DNA of 64,000 bases from Shinella zoogloeoides (GTDB taxonomy: Bacteria > Pseudomonadota > Alphaproteobacteria > Rhizobiales > Rhizobiaceae), in NCBI RefSeq assembly GCF_022682305.1, contig NZ_CP093528.1:3841501-3905500 (forward strand), in the 5' to 3' direction. Position 1 is the stretch's first letter, and every line of letters begins with the position of its first letter. Positions 59,342 through 64,000 of this stretch are shown here, in pieces. The position numbers and the translations under genes were made by a program. Under the pieces are notes generated by a model. That model was given only the letters and a program-made list of their open reading frames with translations, was not told the origin of the DNA and did no database searches.

Positions 59342-60772
59342 ATGAGGAAGATCGGCACAGCCAATTCCGGCAAGGGTGTCAGCCGCCTGCTGCGGCCGGC
59401 ATTGCTGTTTGCCGTCCTGCTGCCGGCGCTCATGTGCCAGCCTCTCCGTGCCGAACCGCAGGAAGCCGCCGCCGCACTGGAAAAGACCGGCGCATTGCCC
59501 AAAGCCGAGCCGGACCCCGCCGCCGCCCTTGCGCTGCGCCGCGACAGCACGCGACGCGAACTGGAAACGCTCTCCCAGTCCATCACCGTTTCCGACGAGA
59601 AGACAAAGCAGCTCGAGGCCGAGATCGCCACGCTGGAGAAGTCGCGGCAGAACCTTCGCGAGGAGATCGTCAAGTCGGCCGCGCTGCGCAAGGAGATGGA
59701 AGGCAAAATCCTGGCGGGCGAGAAGCGGCTGGAAGGCATGCGCGAGGAGGAGGCGGGCGTACGCGCCTCGCTGCACGAGCGCCGCGGACTTCTTGCCGAA
59801 GTGCTGGCTGCGCTCCAGCGCATGGGCCGCAATCCGCCGCCGGCCCTTCTGGTGACGCCGGACGATGCGCTCGCCTCGGTGCGCAGCGCCATCCTGCTCG
59901 GCGCGGTCGTGCCGGGCATCCGCAAGGAGACCGACGCGCTCATCGACGACCTCTCCGCCCTCATGGACATCAAGAGCGACATCGACCGCGAGCGCACCGA
60001 GCTGACCGACGCCATGCAGGTGCGCATCGAGGCGGAAAAGCGCGTCGAGCTTCTGGTCGCCGAGAACGAGGCGCTGACGCAGACGAACAGCCGCACGCTC
60101 GCAGCCGAGCGCCGCCGCGCCGAGGAACTCGCCGCACGCGCCACCAGCCTCGAAGGCCTGATCGGCAGCCTGGAGCAGGAGATCGGCTCCGTGCGCGACG
60201 CCGCCGCGCTCGCCCGCACCAGGGAAGAGGAGCGGCGCAACCAGAGCGATGCGGAGCGGGAGAAGGCAAGGGCCATCGCCCGCGAGACGATGCCCGACAA
60301 AAACCGCATTGCTCCGGCATATGAATTCCAGGAGCTGCAGGCAAAACTCGATTTTCCCGTGGCGGGCGACGTCCTGCGCCAGTTTGGCGAGGCGGACGGC
60401 ACCGGCCATGATTCGCAGGGGCTGACGCTGGCCGCCAATCCGGGCGCGCTGGTGACGGCACCTGCGGACGGTTGGATCGTCTTCGCCGGAACGTTCCGCA
60501 GCTATGGGCGCATGATCATCCTGAACGCCGGCGAGGGCTACCATCTGGTGCTGGCCGGCATGGACAAGGTGAATGTGCGCGAAGGGCAGTTCGTCGTGGC
60601 GGGAGAACCGCTTGCCACGATGGGCGAGAAAAGGGTCGCGAGTGTCAACGCCTTGACGCTGGAAACAGACAAGCCGACACTCTACATTGAATTCCGAAAG
60701 AACGGAAAACCGGTTGATTCCCGGCCGTGGTGGTCCGCAAGAAATCCTGGAAAGGCACGCAATGATTCGTAG
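59342..60772 (+). CDS. EnvC-like murein hydrolase activator (degenerate LytM domain)
   Basis: Periplasmic protein of 476 aa. It has a signal peptide (LLRPALLFAVLLPALMCQPL, cut near LRA), a long coiled coil (about residues 60-320, e.g. ITVSDEKTKQLEAEIATLEK) and a C-terminal peptidase M23/LytM domain (GDVLRQFGEADGTGHDSQGL; LVTAPADGWIVFAGTFRSYG). The zinc ligands of active LytM enzymes are missing, as the usual HxxxD and HxH positions read otherwise, so it should activate an amidase at division rather than cleave peptidoglycan. Upstream codons to 59207 are open but lie before the signal peptide. It overlaps ctpA by 11 nt. Confidence 0.88.
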   Translation: MRKIGTANSGKGVSRLLRPALLFAVLLPALMCQPLRAEPQEAAAALEKTGALPKAEPDPAAALALRRDSTRRELETLSQSITVSDEKTKQLEAEIATLEKSRQNLREEIVKSAALRKEMEGKILAGEKRLEGMREEEAGVRASLHERRGLLAEVLAALQRMGRNPPPALLVTPDDALASVRSAILLGAVVPGIRKETDALIDDLSALMDIKSDIDRERTELTDAMQVRIEAEKRVELLVAENEALTQTNSRTLAAERRRAEELAARATSLEGLIGSLEQEIGSVRDAAALARTREEERRNQSDAEREKARAIARETMPDKNRIAPAYEFQELQAKLDFPVAGDVLRQFGEADGTGHDSQGLTLAANPGALVTAPADGWIVFAGTFRSYGRMIILNAGEGYHLVLAGMDKVNVREGQFVVAGEPLATMGEKRVASVNALTLETDKPTLYIEFRKNGKPVDSRPWWSARNPGKARNDS

Positions 60773-62084
60773 GGCTTCACTTGTTATTGTCGGTGCACTC
60801 ATGGGTGCCACGGCCATGAGCGTCATCAACACGGTCACGCTGCCTGCCGAAGCCGCCGGCTCGTCGACCTATCGCGAGCTTTCCATCTTCGGCGACGTCT
60901 TCGAGCGCGTGCGCGCCCAGTACGTCACTCCGCCGAAGGAAGACCAGCTCATCGAGAACGCCATTAACGGCATGCTCACCTCGCTCGATCCGCATTCGTC
61001 CTACATGAATGCGAAGGACGCCGAGGACATGCGCACCCAGACGCGCGGCGAATTCGGCGGCCTCGGCATCGAGGTCACGATGGAAGACGAACTCGTCAAG
61101 GTCATCACCCCGATCGACGATACCCCGGCCGCCCGCGCGGGCGTTCTTGCCGGCGACTTCATCGCGAAGATCGACGGCGTGGACGTACGCGGTCTGAAGC
61201 TGGAGGAAGCGGTCGAGAAGATGCGCGGCGCCGTCAACACGCCGATCAAGCTGACGCTGATCCGCAAGGGCGCCGACAAGCCGATCGAACTGACCGTCGT
61301 GCGCGACATCATCGCCGTGAAGGCGGTCAAGTCGCGCGTGGAGGGCGATGTCGGCTACCTGCGCGTCATCTCCTTCACCGACAAGACCTATGACGACCTG
61401 GAAGCCGCCATCAACAAGATCAAGGAAGAGGTTCCGGCCGACAAGCTGAAGGGCTACGTGCTGGACCTGCGCCTCAATCCGGGCGGCCTGCTCGACCAGG
61501 CGATCAACGTCTCCGACGCCTTCCTGGAGCGCGGCGAGGTTGTCTCGACCCGCGGCCGCGACGAGGAGGACACCCGCCGCTTCAACGCGACGCCGGGCGA
61601 CATCACCGACGGCAAGCCGGTCATCGTCATGGTCAATGGCGGCTCTGCCTCGGCATCGGAAATCGTCGCCGGCGCACTTCAGGACCTGCGCCGCGCCACC
61701 GTGCTCGGCACGCGTTCCTTCGGCAAGGGTTCCGTGCAGACCATCATTCCGATGGGCGACGCCGGCGCGCTGCGCCTGACGACGGCGCTCTACTACACGC
61801 CGTCGGGCAAATCGATCCAGGGCACCGGCATCACGCCGGACATCACGGTCGAGCAGCCGCTGCCGCCCGAGCTTCAGGGCAAGGTCGAGAATGCCAGCGA
61901 ATCCAGCCTGCGCGGCCATATCCAGGGCCAGAGCGAGACGGACGCCGGTTCGGGTTCTTCGGCCTACGTGCCGCCGGAAGCCAAGGACGACAAGCAGCTC
62001 CAGTATGCGCTGGAACTGCTGCGCGGCCAGAAGACCGACCCGGCCTTCCCGGCCAATCCGGAAAAGGCCGAGCTGAAGCAGTAA
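60762..62084 (+). CDS. ctpA: Carboxyl-terminal processing protease (S41)
   Basis: Periplasmic serine protease of 440 aa. It has a signal peptide (RRASLVIVGALMGATAMSVI), a PDZ domain (GGLGIEVTMEDELVKVITPI; DDTPAARAGVLAGDFIAKID) and an S41 catalytic domain with the Ser in NGGSASASEIVAGALQD and the Lys in GTRSFGKGSVQTI. ATG 60762 lies in the 3' end of the envC-like gene; the pair is often linked in Rhizobiales, and CtpA is important for envelope integrity there. The C-terminal tail is acidic and probably disordered. Confidence 0.95.
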   Translation: MIRRASLVIVGALMGATAMSVINTVTLPAEAAGSSTYRELSIFGDVFERVRAQYVTPPKEDQLIENAINGMLTSLDPHSSYMNAKDAEDMRTQTRGEFGGLGIEVTMEDELVKVITPIDDTPAARAGVLAGDFIAKIDGVDVRGLKLEEAVEKMRGAVNTPIKLTLIRKGADKPIELTVVRDIIAVKAVKSRVEGDVGYLRVISFTDKTYDDLEAAINKIKEEVPADKLKGYVLDLRLNPGGLLDQAINVSDAFLERGEVVSTRGRDEEDTRRFNATPGDITDGKPVIVMVNGGSASASEIVAGALQDLRRATVLGTRSFGKGSVQTIIPMGDAGALRLTTALYYTPSGKSIQGTGITPDITVEQPLPPELQGKVENASESSLRGHIQGQSETDAGSGSSAYVPPEAKDDKQLQYALELLRGQKTDPAFPANPEKAELKQ

Positions 62085-62094
62085 TCCGCCTTCA

Positions 62095-62124
62095 CGAGGC
62101 CCGTGACCGCACGGGCCTCGTTTT
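62095..62124 (+). terminator. Terminator after ctpA
   Basis: Stem CGAGGCCCGTG / CACGGGCCTCG with an ACCG loop followed by TTTT, starting 11 bp after the ctpA stop. Confidence 0.85.
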
Positions 62125-62154
62125 CCCGCACCTTCCGGCCAGCGCGGACTGACC

Positions 62155-63345
62155 TTGGGCACAGATATTCACGCACCTCTCGGCCAGAACCGCAAGGCAA
62201 GGCCAGGACCCGCGGGACCGTCCCGGTTCTCCCGCGGAACGATTGCGCTCACATTTGCGGCTATCGGCCTCCTCGGCTTTTCCGGCTGGACGGCGCTCGC
62301 GCCGAGCGGATTGCGCACCGCCTCGCTTGCCATCCCCAGCGAAAAAGCCGCCACGGAGGCGAAACCCGACCAGAAGATCGCCGAGGCCGGCGACGGCGTG
62401 CGTAGGGCCAAGGGGCTTTCCGGCGCCCGTGTCGAGGAAACGTTGACCGAGAATGGCAATGTGGTTCGCAAATATTCCCCCGGTGCCCGCGACGGCGCAG
62501 GCCCGCTGATCATCGAGGCGAACCGCATCGGCCAGGATGCCCGCACTGCCGCCTTCCCGAACGAGGAGCTGCTGGAAGAAACGTCCGACGGCAAGATCCC
62601 GGTTGTCGGTCTCGATGGCACGCGGCCGATGGATCAATACGCCCGACCGTGGTCCGGCGCGCGCGGCACGCGCATCGCCGTCGTCGTCGGCGGTCTCGGC
62701 CTCAGCCAGACGGGCACGCAGCGGGCGATCCGCGAGCTGCCCGGCGAGGTGACGCTCGCCTTTGCCGCCAGCGGCAACAGCCTGCCGCGCTGGATGCAGG
62801 AGGCGCGCCGCGACGGCCACGAGATCCTGCTGCAGATGCCGCTCGAACCTTTCGACTATCCGCAGAACGATCCCGGCCCCTTCACGCTGCGCACGAATAT
62901 GAGCGAGGCGCAGAACCTTGCGGAACTGCACGGCGCCATGGCGAGGCTCACCAATTATACCGGCATCGTCAATTTCATGGGAGGCCGCTTCCTTTCCGAT
63001 GCCGACGCGCTAGAGCCGGTCATGCGCGACATCGCAAGTCGCGGCCTTCTCTTCCTCGATGACGGCAGCACGGCGCAGTCGCTCTCCGGCACCCTTGCCG
63101 GCGCGATCGAAGCGCCGCACGCCTTCGCCGACCTTCAGCTCGATGCCGATCTTTCCGAGGCGGCGGTGCTGAAGAAACTCGACGAGCTGGAACGCATCGC
63201 GCGGCGCAACGGCACGGCCATCGGCATCGCCTCGGCCTTCGACGAAAGTGTGGACGCCATCCGCAAATGGTGCGAGGAAGCGGAGACACGCGGCGTCGAG
63301 ATCGTCGGCGTCGCCTCGCTCGCAGGCGTTCCCGCCAGAAAATAG
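62155..63345 (+). CDS. Divergent polysaccharide deacetylase (YibQ/DUF610), TTG start
   Basis: A 396-aa protein with an N-terminal membrane anchor (IALTFAAIGLLGFSGWTAL, about residues 30-48) and a C-terminal divergent polysaccharide-deacetylase domain (RIAVVVGGLGLSQTGTQRAI; EILLQMPLEPFDYPQNDPGP; GRFLSDADALEPVMRDIASR). The frame starts with TTG 62155; no ATG lies before the anchor. Relatives often follow ctpA. It probably acts on cell-wall material in the periplasm, but the family's activity is not settled. Confidence 0.85.
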   Translation: MGTDIHAPLGQNRKARPGPAGPSRFSRGTIALTFAAIGLLGFSGWTALAPSGLRTASLAIPSEKAATEAKPDQKIAEAGDGVRRAKGLSGARVEETLTENGNVVRKYSPGARDGAGPLIIEANRIGQDARTAAFPNEELLEETSDGKIPVVGLDGTRPMDQYARPWSGARGTRIAVVVGGLGLSQTGTQRAIRELPGEVTLAFAASGNSLPRWMQEARRDGHEILLQMPLEPFDYPQNDPGPFTLRTNMSEAQNLAELHGAMARLTNYTGIVNFMGGRFLSDADALEPVMRDIASRGLLFLDDGSTAQSLSGTLAGAIEAPHAFADLQLDADLSEAAVLKKLDELERIARRNGTAIGIASAFDESVDAIRKWCEEAETRGVEIVGVASLAGVPARK

Positions 63346-63354
63346 GACATTTCG

Positions 63355-63882
63355 ATGGGCAAGGATAAGGACAAGGTGGTGCGGGCCGAGGATCTGCCCT
63401 ATCGCCCCTGCGTCGGCATCATGGTGCTGAACGCCGACAACAAGGTCTGGGCCGGCCGGCGCATTCCTGTCGGCAATTCGGAATATGACGGTTCGCCGCA
63501 GCTCTGGCAGATGCCGCAGGGCGGCATCGACAAGGGCGAGGACCCGCTGGAGGCCGCCTATCGCGAACTCTACGAGGAGACCGGCATGAGGACCGTGTCC
63601 CTCATCGCGGATGCCGGCCGCTGGATCGACTACGACCTGCCGGCCCATCTCCTCGGCATCGGTCTCAAGGGCAAGTATCGCGGCCAGACCCAGCGCTGGT
63701 TTGCCTTCCGCTTCGAAGGCGCGGAAAACGAGATCGCCATCAACCCGCCGCCGGGCGGCCACGACGCGGAATTCGACGCCTGGGAATGGAAGGCGATGCG
63801 CGACCTGCCGGACCTGATCGTGCCCTTCAAGCGCAAGGTCTACGAAGAAGTCGTCGCAGCCTTCGCGCATCTGGCGCCCTGA
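63355..63882 (+). CDS. rppH: RNA pyrophosphohydrolase (Nudix)
   Basis: Removes pyrophosphate from the 5' end of mRNA, starting its decay; also known as the invasion-associated IalA in this group. The 175-aa protein has [20 protein letters not shown] near residue 14-33 and an intact Nudix box (GGIDKGED ... [10 protein letters not shown]). It lies 9 bp after the YibQ-like gene, and the two are probably co-transcribed. Confidence 0.95.
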   Translation: MGKDKDKVVRAEDLPYRPCVGIMVLNADNKVWAGRRIPVGNSEYDGSPQLWQMPQGGIDKGEDPLEAAYRELYEETGMRTVSLIADAGRWIDYDLPAHLLGIGLKGKYRGQTQRWFAFRFEGAENEIAINPPPGGHDAEFDAWEWKAMRDLPDLIVPFKRKVYEEVVAAFAHLAP

Positions 63883-63889
63883 AACAAAA

Positions 63890-63914
63890 AACCCCGGCAG
63901 AGCCGGGGTTCTTC
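63890..63914. terminator. Bidirectional terminator after rppH
   Basis: Perfect 9-bp stem AACCCCGGC / GCCGGGGTT with an AGA loop. A-rich sequence on the left gives a T-run for minus-strand transcripts arriving from the right. It lies between convergent genes. Confidence 0.8.
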
Positions 63915-63934
63915 GTATCTGCGGAAGCCGAAAC

Positions 63935-64000
63935 TTATTCGGCTTCGTTGGCCGGGGCCGCGTTGAGCTGGCCGTATTTCGATTCGCCGATCGTGCCGAG
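63935..64000 (-). CDS. C-terminal end of an unidentified minus-strand gene
   Basis: The minus strand reads open from the window edge to a TAA stop at 63935: LGTIGESKYGQLNAAPANEA-E, i.e. 21 codons with an acidic Ala-rich tail. Codon use fits its neighbours and a terminator follows, so it is very likely the end of a real gene. I do not recognise the protein from this tail. Confidence 0.6.
   Translation of the reverse strand, partial: LGTIGESKYGQLNAAPANEAE

Overview
The window is high-GC alphaproteobacterial chromosome, almost certainly from a Rhizobiaceae (Rhizobium/Shinella/Ensifer/Agrobacterium-like) genome. The evidence is the aerobic cob cluster, the rhizobial order tRNA-Ser - rplU - rpmA - GNAT - obgE - proB - proA - nadD - rsfS - rlmH - envC-like - ctpA - yibQ-like - rppH, and the density of ABC transporters, DAO-type flavoenzymes and one-component regulators. 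The genus is an inference from gene content and recalled families; no database was searched.

Left part (1-13.8 kb): the 3' two-thirds of B12-dependent methionine synthase metH; a divergent YeiH-type exporter/LysR pair with a shared inverted-repeat operator; then the block converting precorrin-2 to hydrogenobyrinic acid by the aerobic route (cobF, G, H, I, J, L, M on the minus strand, with cobK nested on the plus strand between cobJ and cobL). A 145-bp imperfect palindrome fills the gap between lysR and cobM. A divergent AraC-type regulator and fosmidomycin-resistance-type efflux pump (fsr) follow.

Middle part (13.8-28.3 kb): amino-acid and polyamine catabolism. puuA/puuB (gamma-glutamylputrescine synthesis and oxidation) face a GntR regulator and a DAO-type oxidoreductase. 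Next comes a coherent lysine-degradation set: Lrp-type regulator, lysine 6-dehydrogenase-like enzyme, class I aminotransferase, ALDH7-type aminoadipate semialdehyde dehydrogenase, DUF1338/HglS 2-oxoadipate dioxygenase, LysR regulator and AmaA-like pipecolate oxidase. Together they could take L-lysine to 2-hydroxyglutarate. A MerR-type regulator fused to a P-loop NTPase-like domain sits inside this set.

28.3-44 kb: purU; an uncharacterised TIM-barrel-like protein; an eight-gene minus-strand operon (ribose-type ABC importer, lactonase-like amidohydrolase, D-threonine-aldolase-fold enzyme, RidA, AstE/DoeB-like deacylase) for an unknown substrate, facing an IclR regulator; a BaiN/HI0933-type flavoprotein; a small hypothetical protein; an ABC-F ATPase; a glycerophosphodiesterase-like protein; and the first 34 codons of a HAD hydrolase.

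44-50.6 kb: a mobile, visibly lower-GC accessory segment. An IS21-family element with a frameshifted istA has ended both the HAD gene and a tyrosine-recombinase gene. Beyond it are a PD-(D/E)XK nuclease-like gene bracketed by two ~124-bp direct repeats (each an integrase 5' end plus upstream region) and a DUF3037 / HipA-like kinase pair. The segment ends near the 3' end of tRNA-Ser(CGA), a plausible integration site. This is the best candidate for a poorly described defence or toxin-antitoxin-like system.

50.6-64 kb: conserved housekeeping genes for ribosome biogenesis, proline and NAD synthesis and the cell envelope, including a frameshifted second GNAT gene, followed by the last 21 codons of an unrecognised minus-strand gene.
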